43,659 bases of DNA from Nannocystineae bacterium (GCA_007133195.1 SLNH01000253.1:1-43659), one strand, 5' to 3'; positions 16,985 through 25,960 are shown, numbered from the stretch's first letter. The notes: generated by a model not told the origin, from the letters alone. Numbers and translations are program-made.

Positions 16985-19287
16985 CAGTAGCTCCCCCGCA
17001 CGCCGATGGCGGGCAAGATCGGTAGATCGGTGATCGCCTCGCGCTCGGTGTAATCGTAGCTGTAGCTGTAGCCCATCACCTGCGGGCGGGCGTAGACATT
17101 GGTGATATCGAGGAACGCGGAGACCTCGAAGTTGCCCAGCGTCCAGATTCGATCGACGCGGAGGTCGACCTGGTGCGCGAGGCGGAAGCGCTCGCTGTTA
17201 TCCTCGCCGAAGATCGGCTGATAGGCGTGTCGATCGGCCACGTAGACCGAGCCGACGACCGGCGTGCTCAGCTGCCCGCTCGCCAGCCGGAACTGGCCGC
17301 CGAAGCGCCACGGGCCGCGCTGATAGCTGCCCACCGCGATGAGGTTGTGCGGGCGATCGAAGTCGAAGCGGCGCTCGTCCTCGCCGGGGCCGTCGCGCCG
17401 GTACGAGCGCGCGTAGGTGTAGCTGAGCCAGCCGTAAAAGTCGGCCGTCTGCGCGCTCACGAGCGTCTCGAAGCCGTAGGTGCGCCCGCGGCCTCGGCTG
17501 TCCCACGACCCCTCGGGATCTTGGACGGCAAGATCCGGGTCCTGAACGGCCAGATCGCGGAGCGCCGTGTAGTAACCCGAGCCAGAGACCGTGAAGGTGT
17601 CCGAGAGCTCATAATCGCCGCCGAGCACGAATTGGCGCGCCCGCTCCGGGGACAGATAATCGGCCAGGGAGTCGTCCCGGCGCAGATCGCGGCTGTACTC
17701 GCCCGCGGCGCCGCGCACCGTCCAGCGCGATCCGAGCCTCAGCGAGCTTTGCAGCCTCGGCTGAAGGATGGCCGTGCCCAGGTAGCCGAAGTAGTCGAGC
17801 CTGAGCCCGGGGGTCACGGACAGGTCCACGGTGGGACTGATTTCGGCGGCGGCGTAGGCCGAAGCCATGGGCTTGGTTATCCCGAACGAGCCCTCGAAGT
17901 CGTCTGCGTCGATCACGTCGATGCCCCCGGCCCGCTGCGTGGAGGGGAAGGTGAGATCGACGCTTTGCCGGTCGCGGACGAAGTCGCCGCCGAGGTCGAG
18001 TGAAAGCCAGGGTTCGAGCTGCCACGTCGTGTCGTGCCTAACGCCGCTCGCCCACCCGCCGATGCTGAAAAAGTAGTCGTCGCCGATGTCGAAGTCGATG
18101 TTCGTGTGGCCCGCCCACGCCGCGGTGGTGCTGTCGACGTCACCGCGGCGAAACCGCCACGACGCGACCGCGCGCGAAAAGTCGTTGGCGTTCCGAAACT
18201 GGCCGGTTACCCCCGGATTCTGCAGGTTGTCGGCGTCGCTCAGAAGCGAGATGCGATCCAGGCTCCCCAAGGAGAAGAAGCTGAGCCTGTGTTCGGGGTT
18301 CGGGCGCCAATCCACGCGGAGCTGGGCGTCGTAGTACTGGGGGGCGGTCGTAAACGAAGTCAGGCTATCGTCCTGCACGGCGAGCGGGGCGAGGGTGTCG
18401 ATGAGCGAGCGCCGAAACGCCGCGGCGAACGACAGATCCTGGTCCTCGAGGAGCGGGCCTCCCACGTAGCCGCCGGCGTCTAGAAACGACATCTCCGCGA
18501 ATCCCTCGAGCGCATCGATATCGCCGCTGTCGCGCGATCGCAAGCGAACCACGCCGCCCGTGGCCCTGCCCTCGGAGACGCCGAATCCGCCGGGGATGTA
18601 GTCGATGCCGTCCAGCATCGCGGTGGGGATGATCGATTGCAGGCCGAAGAAGTGGTACGCGAGCGGTACGGGCACGCCGTCCACGAGGATCATCGAGTCA
18701 TCCTCGGCGGCGCCGCGGATGACGGGCTGACCGCCTCCGAGCGAGGACGACGGCGGGGACACGCCGGGCAGGCTGTCGAGGGCGCCGAGCGCGTCGCCGC
18801 GCGCGCCGGGCATGGTCTCGAGCTCCTCGCGATCGAGCTCGATCTCGACGGGCGCTTCGCGTCGTCTCGGCGCCTCGGCGACGATGTCGATGATTTCGCC
18901 CGCCGCGTCGGCGGTGAGCCGGAGCTCGACGTCGTCGCCGGGGGCTGCCTCCGTGGCGCTCGGGCCGTAACCGGGCGCGTCGGCCACGACCCGGACCTCG
19001 TCATCGTCGCCGAGACCCTCGAGCGAAAACTCCCCGTCGCCATCGGCCTCGACCTCGGCGATGGACTCGCCGCCGGGCCCGCTCACCCGGATCTGGGCGG
19101 CCTCGATGGGCTCGCCGGAACCCGCGTCCACCACGCGTCCGCTCAGCGGTTCGGCCTCCGCGCGGCCCGCTGACAGGGCGACGAGGGTTCCGGCGATGGC
19201 CGCGGCCAGGGCTGTCGGGCCGGGCGCGCAAACCCGCCCGGCGACTGCCGAACGGCTCCGTGGCGATCGATGTTCTATGCTCATCAT
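16984..19287 (-). CDS. TonB-dependent outer-membrane receptor with N-terminal carboxypeptidase-regulatory-like domain
   Basis: 767 residues. A signal peptide ends near residue 45 (ALSAGRAEA-EP). Residues about 47-128 form a carboxypeptidase-regulatory-like beta domain (LSGRVVDAGSGEPIEAAQIR). A plug domain follows at about 150-260 (LGALDSLPGVSPP, QPVIRGAAEDDSMILVDGVP, GGFGVSEGRATGGVVRLRSR), then a 22-strand-type barrel rich in alternating aromatic strands, ending at ILPAIGVRGSY. Such receptors import large or scarce nutrients across the outer membrane using TonB energy. The substrate is not evident, and no siderophore or vitamin genes adjoin. Its start overlaps the stop of the rlmD-like gene by ATGA. 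Residues 578-591 are two tandem copies of DLAVQDP. Confidence 0.87.
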   Translation of the reverse strand: MMSIEHRSPRSRSAVAGRVCAPGPTALAAAIAGTLVALSAGRAEAEPLSGRVVDAGSGEPIEAAQIRVSGPGGESIAEVEADGDGEFSLEGLGDDDEVRVVADAPGYGPSATEAAPGDDVELRLTADAAGEIIDIVAEAPRRREAPVEIELDREELETMPGARGDALGALDSLPGVSPPSSSLGGGQPVIRGAAEDDSMILVDGVPVPLAYHFFGLQSIIPTAMLDGIDYIPGGFGVSEGRATGGVVRLRSRDSGDIDALEGFAEMSFLDAGGYVGGPLLEDQDLSFAAAFRRSLIDTLAPLAVQDDSLTSFTTAPQYYDAQLRVDWRPNPEHRLSFFSLGSLDRISLLSDADNLQNPGVTGQFRNANDFSRAVASWRFRRGDVDSTTAAWAGHTNIDFDIGDDYFFSIGGWASGVRHDTTWQLEPWLSLDLGGDFVRDRQSVDLTFPSTQRAGGIDVIDADDFEGSFGITKPMASAYAAAEISPTVDLSVTPGLRLDYFGYLGTAILQPRLQSSLRLGSRWTVRGAAGEYSRDLRRDDSLADYLSPERARQFVLGGDYELSDTFTVSGSGYYTALRDLAVQDPDLAVQDPEGSWDSRGRGRTYGFETLVSAQTADFYGWLSYTYARSYRRDGPGEDERRFDFDRPHNLIAVGSYQRGPWRFGGQFRLASGQLSTPVVGSVYVADRHAYQPIFGEDNSERFRLAHQVDLRVDRIWTLGNFEVSAFLDITNVYARPQVMGYSYSYDYTEREAITDLPILPAIGVRGSY

Positions 19288-20663
19288 GCCTCGCGGGATG
19301 GGCCCGCCGGCCCGCGCCGGGAAAATCTAGCCAGTATTTCGACCTGAGGGGTGCCGGGCATGAGGTCCCACGGCTCTACGAGTTCGAGCGCGTAGCTCGG
19401 CGCGAGCGCCGCCGCGTCGCGCGCGAAGCTCTGCGGGTTACAGCTCATGTAGAGCAGCGAACGGGCGGGGGCGCGGGCGATGGCGGCGCGGGCTTCCGCA
19501 GAGAGCCCCTTTCGCGGCGGATCGACGACGAGGACGTCTTCGGCTCCGGCGTCCGCATGAGCCAGATAGTCGGCCGCGTCGGCGGCTCGGAAGCGCGCTC
19601 GATCGCCCAGCCCGGCCGCGTCCGCGGCGCGCCGCGCGATCGCGACCGCGGGCTCGTGTCGCTCGACGCCGACCACCTGAGCGCCGGCCTCCGCGAGGTG
19701 AAGCGCGATCGCTCCCGCCCCGCAGTAAAGCTCGACGGCGCGGGCGCCGGCCCGCACCTCGGCGAGCTCGGCGGCGCGTAAGTAAAGCCGTCGGGCCTGC
19801 TCGCGGTTTACTTGGGTAAACGCGGTCACGTCGATGTCCGCGGTGGTCGGCCCCACCTCGTCGACGACGGTCGTGCGCCCGGCGAGGGGCGCGATGTCTT
19901 CGGTGAGGAGCCCGCCGCTTCGCAGGTCGTTACGAATCCACACGACGCCGCACACCTCCGGGTGCGCGACGAGCGCGTCGCCCGCGCGGGCGACCTCGCC
20001 CTGGCGGGCGTCGCTCGTGGTGACGATCCCGACCAGCGCCGTGTCGTCAGTCCCCGAGCGGACGATCGCGTAGCGCAGCTCGCCTGCGCGCGTCACCTCG
20101 TCGTAGATGGACAGCGAGGTTTCGGCGAGCGCGCCCGTGGTCGCCCTCGCCACGCGCCCTACGACGGGCTCGACGACGCGACAGCCGAGGGTTTCGACGA
20201 CCCGGTGGCTCCGGGGCGCGAACGCACCCAAGGTGAGCGTGTCGCCCTGCGGGGCGGCCACGTACTTGGCGCGGCTTCGGTATCCGAGCGTCTTGGGCGA
20301 AGGTCGGGTGTCGGCCACGGCGGGGGCGGCCGGGCCGAGCGCGCGCGAGAGCGCCCGCGACACCACGCGCCGCTTGTGGGCGAGCTGGGCGGGGTAGGCC
20401 AAATGCTGTAGGGCGCAGCCGCCGCACTCACCGAACGCGGGACACGCGGGCTCGGCCCGGTCCGGCGACGCTGGGCCGCTTCGCCGCACCACCCGGCCCC
20501 AGGCCCGCGCGGCGTGCGGGCTCATGTGCTCGATGGCCACCTCGGCGCGCTCGCCGGGCAAAAGGTCCGCCACGCTAACGTCGCGATCGCCGGCGAGGCC
20601 GACGCCGCGGCCCTCGTCATCCAGCGCGCTGGCCTCGATCCGTATGCGGCGCTCGGCTCCCAT
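19284..20663 (-). CDS. rlmD: 23S rRNA (uracil-C5)-methyltransferase, RlmD/RumA family
   Basis: 459 residues from the ATG at 20663; an upstream in-frame extension overlaps the divergent mnmA gene. An N-terminal TRAM-like beta domain (IRIEASALDDEGRGVG) is followed by a [4Fe-4S] site made of Cys74, Cys80, Cys83 and Cys161, almost the spacing of E. coli RlmD. The methyltransferase part has the SAM motif AVELYCGAGAIALHLAE, DPPRKGL, and the nucleophile Cys408 in YMSCNPQSFARD. The family methylates U1939 (RlmD) or related uridines in 23S rRNA; the exact target could be another RlmC/RlmD/TrmA-type position. It leads a minus-strand run into the TonB receptor. Confidence 0.85.
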   Translation of the reverse strand: MGAERRIRIEASALDDEGRGVGLAGDRDVSVADLLPGERAEVAIEHMSPHAARAWGRVVRRSGPASPDRAEPACPAFGECGGCALQHLAYPAQLAHKRRVVSRALSRALGPAAPAVADTRPSPKTLGYRSRAKYVAAPQGDTLTLGAFAPRSHRVVETLGCRVVEPVVGRVARATTGALAETSLSIYDEVTRAGELRYAIVRSGTDDTALVGIVTTSDARQGEVARAGDALVAHPEVCGVVWIRNDLRSGGLLTEDIAPLAGRTTVVDEVGPTTADIDVTAFTQVNREQARRLYLRAAELAEVRAGARAVELYCGAGAIALHLAEAGAQVVGVERHEPAVAIARRAADAAGLGDRARFRAADAADYLAHADAGAEDVLVVDPPRKGLSAEARAAIARAPARSLLYMSCNPQSFARDAAALAPSYALELVEPWDLMPGTPQVEILARFSRRGPAGPSREA

Positions 20664-20704
20664 GGTTTGACAAGCGGCAAAGCTGGGTGTTTGCTCGCCC
20701 TGAC

Positions 20705-21817
20705 ATGGTGTCGTCCCGAGACCGACAGTCAAGCGCGCCCGTGGTCGCCGCGCTCTCCGGTGGTGTCGATAGCGCCGTGGCCGCCGCGATGCTCGTGGAG
20801 GCAGGGCATCGGGTCGTCGGCATGACGATGCGACTTTACGACGCGAAGGGGACCCAGGCCTCCTCGGGCGGACGGTGCTGCGGCCCGCGGGACATCGAGG
20901 ACGCGCGGCGGGTGTGCCGGCACCTCGGAATCCCGTTTTACGTCGTCGACTTCGAGGAGACCTTTACCCACGGCGTCATCGATGACTTCGTAGACGCCTA
21001 CCTGGCCGGCGAGACGCCCAATCCCTGCGCGCGCTGCAACCAGCGGATCAAGTTCACGCCGCTCCTTCGCCGCGCCCGGGCGCTCGGCGCGGAGCGGATC
21101 GCCACCGGTCACTACGCGCGCCTCGAGCCCGGCGACGGCGGGGTCGAGCTGCGGCGCGGCGCGGATCCGCACAAGGATCAGTCGTATTTCCTGTTTTCGA
21201 TGCCCGCGGACGAGCTCGGCGCGATCAGCTTCCCCCTGGGCGCGCTGAAAAAGGACGAGGTGCGCGAGCGCGCCCGCCGCTACGGGCTCCCCAACGCCGA
21301 CAAGTCAGACTCCCAGGAGATCTGCTTCGTGCCCGATGGCGACTACGCGGGCTTCGTCGAACGAAGCGCGTTGTCGCGCGGCGCCAGGCCGCCGGGGCGG
21401 GGGCGCATCGTCGACGACGAGGGGCGCGAGCTGGGCGAGCACAGCGGCATCCACCGCTACACGATCGGCCAGCGCCGGGGCCTGGGCGCCACGGGCGCGG
21501 GCGGAGAGCCCGTGTACGTGTCGAAAATCGACCCCGAGAACAACCTGATCGTCGTGGGCCAAAAGAGCGCCGCGGCGAGGTCGGAGGTGGGCGTCCGCGA
21601 GGTCCAGTGGCTCTCGGCGCGCCCGGCGGAGCCCGTGCGCGCGAGCGTGCAGGTCCGGCACCGGGCTCCGTCCGTTCCTTGCACGATCACGGCGGAGGGG
21701 CAGGGGGCGCGCGTCGAGCTCGCCGAGCCGGTGATCGCCTCGCCCGGGCAAGCGGCCGTGTTTTACGATGGCGATCGAGTGCTCGGCGGCGGGTGGATCA
21801 CCGCTGGCGCCAACTGA
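20705..21817 (+). CDS. mnmA: tRNA-specific 2-thiouridylase MnmA
   Basis: 370 residues from the ATG at 20705 (MVSSRDRQSS), with GTG alternatives at 20687 and 20708. The PP-loop SGGVDSAVAA (about 18-27) binds ATP. The conserved cysteines are Cys111 in CARCNQRIKF and Cys207 in SQEICFVPDGDY, corresponding to the catalytic pair that carries the persulphide. KDQSYFLF and GEHSGIHRYTIGQRRGLG are also typical. The enzyme puts sulphur on U34 of Lys, Glu and Gln tRNAs. It carries an extra GGRCCGPRDIEDARRVC motif seen in many non-gamma-proteobacterial forms. It diverges from rlmD across a 41-base gap and ends in a terminator. Confidence 0.95.
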   Translation: MVSSRDRQSSAPVVAALSGGVDSAVAAAMLVEAGHRVVGMTMRLYDAKGTQASSGGRCCGPRDIEDARRVCRHLGIPFYVVDFEETFTHGVIDDFVDAYLAGETPNPCARCNQRIKFTPLLRRARALGAERIATGHYARLEPGDGGVELRRGADPHKDQSYFLFSMPADELGAISFPLGALKKDEVRERARRYGLPNADKSDSQEICFVPDGDYAGFVERSALSRGARPPGRGRIVDDEGRELGEHSGIHRYTIGQRRGLGATGAGGEPVYVSKIDPENNLIVVGQKSAAARSEVGVREVQWLSARPAEPVRASVQVRHRAPSVPCTITAEGQGARVELAEPVIASPGQAAVFYDGDRVLGGGWITAGAN

Positions 21818-21851
21818 GCCGAGAAGCGACGTCCGCGGGCGGGGCATCGCC

Positions 21852-21875
21852 GCGGCGCAAGGCCGCGCCGCTTTT
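21852..21875 (+). terminator. Rho-independent terminator after mnmA
   Basis: GCGGCGC (21852-21858) pairs perfectly with GCGCCGC (21865-21871) around a six-base loop, followed by TTTT. It lies between the convergent mnmA and beta-helix lipoprotein genes and points in the mnmA direction. Confidence 0.7.
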
Positions 21876-21877
21876 GC

Positions 21878-23293
21878 TCAACGGTTTGCATCGTCGGTTG
21901 CGTCCGCCGTGTCGGATTCTTTCGCCGATTCGTCCTGGCTCATCTGGTAGCAGCCGGGATCGGGTGGCCCGTCGCTCGGGCGCGCAACGCCAGCCAAATC
22001 GCTGGCCGACGCTTGAACCGCTCGCCGCCCGAGCGCCGCAGAAAGCGGCTTTCCTGCCCCTCGGGCCGGGCTGTCCTTCGCGAGCTTGAAGTCTCCGGCT
22101 CCGGGATCGGCGAACAGCTCGTCGGCGGAGGGGGAAGGGCTACTGTCGTCATCCTGACCGGTGAGCGAGCGCCAGGCTTCGAGACCGAGCACTGTCTCGC
22201 CGCCGTCGGGGCTCAGTCGGTCGGTGATCAGGTTGGCGTCGCTCCGCAATCCAGGCAGGCTGTCGGAGCTGGCGGCGATCGCGCCGCGCTGCGGATTTCC
22301 GGCGAGCAAGATGTTGTTGTAAACGGCGTTTTGCTGCGCCCCGTTGCTCAGGGACAGGGCCCAGCGTGAATTGCCCCGCGCCATGACCACGGTGTTGTGG
22401 ACGACCACGTTTTGCGTAGACGGCCCGCCGCCGTCGATGCGGTACAGGGCGATGCCGGCGGAGGTGTTTTCGTATAGGAGGTTATTGGCGACCAGGGAGT
22501 CCTGCACGCCGTCGAGGTTGATTCCGGAGGCGCCGCCCGCGCCGTTTTCACGAATGACGTTTCCCGTGATGCGCGCGCCGGAGATCACACCCTCCCCGCC
22601 CATGTGAACGTCGCCGTTCATGTGAATGCCGGCCAGGCGGTTGCCCCAGATCTCGTTGTCCGCGACGTGCGGGCGCTCGCTCGTGTTACCCACGTAGATG
22701 CCGTGCTCATCTCGAGATCTGGACGCCTCGTTGCCGGTGATGGTGAGGTCGTCGCAAAAGCCGGTCAGGATGCCCCACCTGTCGTTTCGGTCGAGGACGT
22801 TGTCGCGGATCTTGACGTGCTCGCACTTCACCGCGCGGATGCCCGCCCGCGAGGCGCCTTGGACGCGGAAGCCGCGGATATGGACGTGGGAGGCTCCCTC
22901 CAGGTTGATGCCGTCGCGGCTCGATGGCTCGTCGATCACCACCCCGTCTTGGGCTTTGAAACGGATCGGCTCGTTTGGGGTTCCGCTGGTCCCCAGCTCG
23001 AAGCCGTCATAGCGGCCGGCGCGCACGATGACTGTATCGCCCGGCCCGACCTCGGCGGCGGCGCCCTGCAGCGTCTTCCACGGCGCGGCCGCGCTTCCGC
23101 TCGCGCCGTCGTCGCCTTCGGGAGCAACCACGTAATGGTCGTCGTCGACCGGCGCGTGGTGCTCAGCCGGCGCCGGATCCCTGTCGGTCTCGGGCGCCTG
23201 CGGCGCGCTCGGTGGCGCGGGGTCTGATGAAGGACAGGCGCTCGAGGTAGCCGCGCAAACGGCCACGAGGACGACAACCCGACATGCGTGCAT
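21878..23293 (-). CDS. Right-handed parallel beta-helix lipoprotein
   Basis: 471 residues; ATG at 23293 preceded by GGAGGGAG. The signal MHACRVVVLVAVCAATSSAC gives a lipidated Cys20, followed by a Pro/Ala/Asp-rich spacer. From about residue 55 the sequence is a pectate-lyase-like beta-helix: YVVAPEGDDGASGSAAAPWK opening, then repeated coils such as HVHIRGFRVQGASRAGIRAV, DLTITGNEASRSRDEHGIYV, ARITGNVIRENGAGGASGIN and QNVVVHNTVVMARGNSRWAL. The opening resembles DUF1565/choice-of-anchor beta-helix proteins. Such proteins bind or cleave polysaccharide, but no catalytic set can be assigned by eye. It ends with an acidic Asp/Ser tail (DESAKESDTADATDDANR). It is probably at the cell surface. Confidence 0.83.
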   Translation of the reverse strand: MHACRVVVLVAVCAATSSACPSSDPAPPSAPQAPETDRDPAPAEHHAPVDDDHYVVAPEGDDGASGSAAAPWKTLQGAAAEVGPGDTVIVRAGRYDGFELGTSGTPNEPIRFKAQDGVVIDEPSSRDGINLEGASHVHIRGFRVQGASRAGIRAVKCEHVKIRDNVLDRNDRWGILTGFCDDLTITGNEASRSRDEHGIYVGNTSERPHVADNEIWGNRLAGIHMNGDVHMGGEGVISGARITGNVIRENGAGGASGINLDGVQDSLVANNLLYENTSAGIALYRIDGGGPSTQNVVVHNTVVMARGNSRWALSLSNGAQQNAVYNNILLAGNPQRGAIAASSDSLPGLRSDANLITDRLSPDGGETVLGLEAWRSLTGQDDDSSPSPSADELFADPGAGDFKLAKDSPARGAGKPLSAALGRRAVQASASDLAGVARPSDGPPDPGCYQMSQDESAKESDTADATDDANR

Positions 23294-23470
23294 CCGACTC
23301 CCTCCGATCGACTGGTCCGCCTTGGATGACCAAACTGCACGACTCGGCGCGCGTCGAAAAGTCGCGTGGTCGCGCTGCTTTGGGCCGCGAGCGCACTGCG
23401 GCGCCGTGGTCCGCCGTGTGCTACTGTAGACGCTAACAGGTTTTACTGGCCCCGACTCCCCGCGCCGCCG

Positions 23471-24196
23471 GTGACGCGTTCATCCACGTACCAAGAGCTC
23501 GAGGCTACCCTCGAGTACGACTTTACCGAGCCGGATCGGCTACGCGCGGCGCTCACGCACCGCTCCTTCGCGAACGAGCGCCCGGGCGAGGGTTTCGTGG
23601 ACAACGAGCGGCTCGAGTTTCTCGGCGACGCCGTCCTCGATCTCGTCGTGGGGCACCTCTTGATGGATCTGTGTCCCGATCTCTCGGAGGGCGAGCTGTC
23701 GATGACGCGGTCGCAAGTGGTGAGCGAAGCGGGCCTCGCGGCGGTGGCGCGCGACGTGGGCTTGGGCGCCTGGCTGTATTTGGGCAAGGGAGAGTCTCGG
23801 AGCGGCGGGCGCGACAAGCCCTCGATCCTGGCGGGTGCGTTCGAGGCGGTGGTCGCGGCCGTCTATCTCGACGGCGGGTTCGATGCCGCGAGGCAGCTGG
23901 TTTCGCGCTTCTTCGCGCGGCGGCTCGAGTCGATCGATCTCGCCACCTCGGGTGACTTCAAGACGCGCCTGCAAGAGGTCGTGCAATCCCGCGGGCAGGC
24001 GGCGCCGACCTACGCGGTAACCGGAGAGTACGGGCCGGATCACGACAAGAGCTTCGAGGTCGTGGTGAGGCTCGGCGACCGAGACCTGGCCCACGCGCGG
24101 GGCAAGTCCAAAAAATCGGCCGAGCAGCGGGCCGCCGCGGCGGCCTTGGCGCTGGTCGAGACCGGCACGCCGGCCGGGCCCCTGGGCGACGCCTAG
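23471..24196 (+). CDS. rnc: Ribonuclease III
   Basis: 241 residues from a GTG at 23471 (VTRSSTYQELEATLEYDF). An earlier in-frame start at 23366 would add a 35-residue tail absent from the family. The catalytic domain carries the RNase III signature NERLEFLGDAVLD, with a second acidic cluster in PSILAGAFEAVVAAVYLDGG. A double-stranded-RNA-binding domain follows (DFKTRLQEVVQSRG; KSKKSAEQRAAAAALAL). The enzyme cuts double-stranded RNA in rRNA and mRNA processing. era, the common neighbour, does not follow; the next gene converges from the opposite strand. No clear ribosome-binding site was found at the chosen start. Confidence 0.93.
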   Translation: MTRSSTYQELEATLEYDFTEPDRLRAALTHRSFANERPGEGFVDNERLEFLGDAVLDLVVGHLLMDLCPDLSEGELSMTRSQVVSEAGLAAVARDVGLGAWLYLGKGESRSGGRDKPSILAGAFEAVVAAVYLDGGFDAARQLVSRFFARRLESIDLATSGDFKTRLQEVVQSRGQAAPTYAVTGEYGPDHDKSFEVVVRLGDRDLAHARGKSKKSAEQRAAAAALALVETGTPAGPLGDA

Positions 24197-24244
24197 CGCC
24201 TCGACCCGCCACGTCGTGAATCGATTCGCAGGGCCACTGCCGGC

Positions 24245-25546
24245 CTACCCGCTCCCATTCGCGTATGGGGGCGCGCCTTGCGCCAAGATGTCGGCGATTT
24301 CGCGGTGGAGCCGATCGAGGAGCTCGTGTTCGCCGCGCTGCCCGACCTCGAACAGGAGAAAGAACAGTAGCTCGTGAAGGCAGCGGCGGAGCAGCGCGAT
24401 GCCCACGTCCCCGAGCGCCGTGGCCCGCTCGATGAGCGTGTCGGTATCGAGGGCGCCGTCTGCGGAGATGTCGATATCCCGGAGCAGATCGGCGTAGGCG
24501 TTCGTGGATGCTACGAACAGCCTCACGAGGTCGCGGCGGGCGCTCTCGTCGTCCGATGATACGGCGGCGAGCACCACTTGCATGGCCTTCTCGTATGGCG
24601 AGGCGACGGATCGAGCGCGGCGCTCGGCGGGATCTTCGGGGGGTGGCGCAGGCTCGGACCGCTCTGGGCTCGCCTCCGCGGCGAGGCCCTGCTCGATGAG
24701 CTCCGCGGCGGCCTTGACCCCGACTAACACATCCATGTCCAGGGTATCGAAGTGATCGCTGAGAGCTTTCCGGCCGTCGAGCTCGCCCAAAAGCTTCGAG
24801 GCGTCATCGGACAGCTCGCCGGCCCTTTCGGCGCCCGTGGGCTCCAGCGCGATGTCGTCGCTCGGCACGATCGAACGCAGGTGCTTGAGCTCGTCGCTGC
24901 GGCGCAGGCCCTCGAACAAAAGCTCCTGGATGTCGAGGTGGAGCATCGCGGGCACCTCGGTCATGTCGAGGGGCTTGACGAGGTAGTAAACCCCCCGCTC
25001 CACCGTCATCATGCTGGCGAAGATCTCCTGTGTCTGCCGGCGCAGGGCGTCGTAAATCTGATGGTTGTTGAGGTAGCCCTGGCGGAGCAGGGCCCGGCCG
25101 AGGAGGTCGGAACCTCCGCTTTCGCTGAAGCACTCTTCGATCTGCTCCGAGGTCACCAGCTTCTCGGCCAAGAGGATCTGTCCGAGGCGATCCTGGGGCC
25201 GGCTCGATCGGGCGGACAGGAGCTTGCCGCGGTGCAGATACAGGATGCGCTGCGCGCCGTGGCTTTCCACGTACAGGGCGCCGCTCTCCTGGCCCATCGC
25301 CAGAAAGTGAAGGCCGCCGAGGAGCGATTCGCTGCCGTCGATGGCGCCGAGAAAGTGGATGCCGCGCGGAGCGGCGCTCCCACCGCCTGCGCGCGTGAAC
25401 ACCAAAAGGTCCCCGCCCTCGGACAGCGGCCGCCACACGCCGCACGCCTCCGCCAGCCGCGCTCTCGCTGCCGTCGTCGCGGCGACGGAGCCATCATCGC
25501 GGATTTCGATCCTCTCGTCGCCGCGTCCGGTGGCATGGTCAGACAT
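24245..25546 (-). CDS. DUF4388 (PATAN) domain signalling protein
   Basis: 433 residues from the ATG at 25546, which has AGAGAGG nine bases upstream; TTG 25591 and ATG 25555 are alternatives. Region 80-240 is a DUF4388/PATAN domain: IHFLGAIDGSESLLGGLHFL, SGALYVESHGAQRILYLHRG, then LGQILLAEKLVTSEQIEECF, LGRALLRQGYLNNHQIYDAL and GVYYLVKPL. These domains occur with chemotaxis-like and gliding systems and are thought to mediate protein-protein contacts. The C-terminal 120 residues (SPYEKAMQVVLAAVSSDDES onward) form an all-helical unknown domain. The gene diverges from cheY across 414 bases, suggesting shared control with, and a role in, the chemosensory system. Confidence 0.72.
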   Translation of the reverse strand: MSDHATGRGDERIEIRDDGSVAATTAARARLAEACGVWRPLSEGGDLLVFTRAGGGSAAPRGIHFLGAIDGSESLLGGLHFLAMGQESGALYVESHGAQRILYLHRGKLLSARSSRPQDRLGQILLAEKLVTSEQIEECFSESGGSDLLGRALLRQGYLNNHQIYDALRRQTQEIFASMMTVERGVYYLVKPLDMTEVPAMLHLDIQELLFEGLRRSDELKHLRSIVPSDDIALEPTGAERAGELSDDASKLLGELDGRKALSDHFDTLDMDVLVGVKAAAELIEQGLAAEASPERSEPAPPPEDPAERRARSVASPYEKAMQVVLAAVSSDDESARRDLVRLFVASTNAYADLLRDIDISADGALDTDTLIERATALGDVGIALLRRCLHELLFFLLFEVGQRGEHELLDRLHREIADILAQGAPPYANGSG

Positions 25547-25960
25547 CTCGGCCATCCTCTCTTGCCGGGCTGGGCGGTCATTCTGCCCCAACCTGGGGCC
25601 CGGGCGGAAGGGCTGACGACGCCCGCCTCACGAGCCGTACCGCATCACAAAACGAAGCGGATGGCGGTGCGGCAGGCCCGGGCGACGAGCGGCGGGGTAG
25701 GACTTCTGCTTCCCCTGTGCGAGTCCGTGGGGCGCCAGAAATCTGCCCGCCGGCGGCGGCCGGAACTGCGCAAAATAATTCGATTGCGTTCGCGCGCCGG
25801 GCCGCGCCTCCTTCCCGTCGGACAGTGCGGACGAATTTCTGCTCTGGCGGGCGGGGCGTGCGACCGGACGCCGCGCAGAATTCTGACGACAAGGATTTCG
25901 ACGAGGGCGCCTGATTCGATATGCTCCCGGGTAGCTCTTTGCATAAGCTGTCGTGACTGT
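25547..25960. promoter_or_regulatory. 414-base divergent control region between the DUF4388 gene and cheY
   Basis: The stretch has visibly lower GC than its surroundings (for example CGCAAAATAATTCGATTGCG near 25768-25787). A weak promoter candidate for the che operon is TTCGAC (25897-25902), 17 bases, TATGCT (25920-25925), 36 bases ahead of the cheY ATG. An imperfect inverted repeat GAATTTCTGC (about 25831) / GCAGAATTC (about 25875) flanks a 35-base spacer and could be an operator. No gene is supported here. An open frame that runs through it from 24752 is antisense to the DUF4388 gene. Confidence 0.35.

Noticed and set aside
24752-25960. Long upstream extension of the cheY frame (403 extra codons)
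   Set aside because: The extension is antisense to the DUF4388 gene and then crosses the divergent promoter region. The receiver domain begins exactly at the ATG at 25961.
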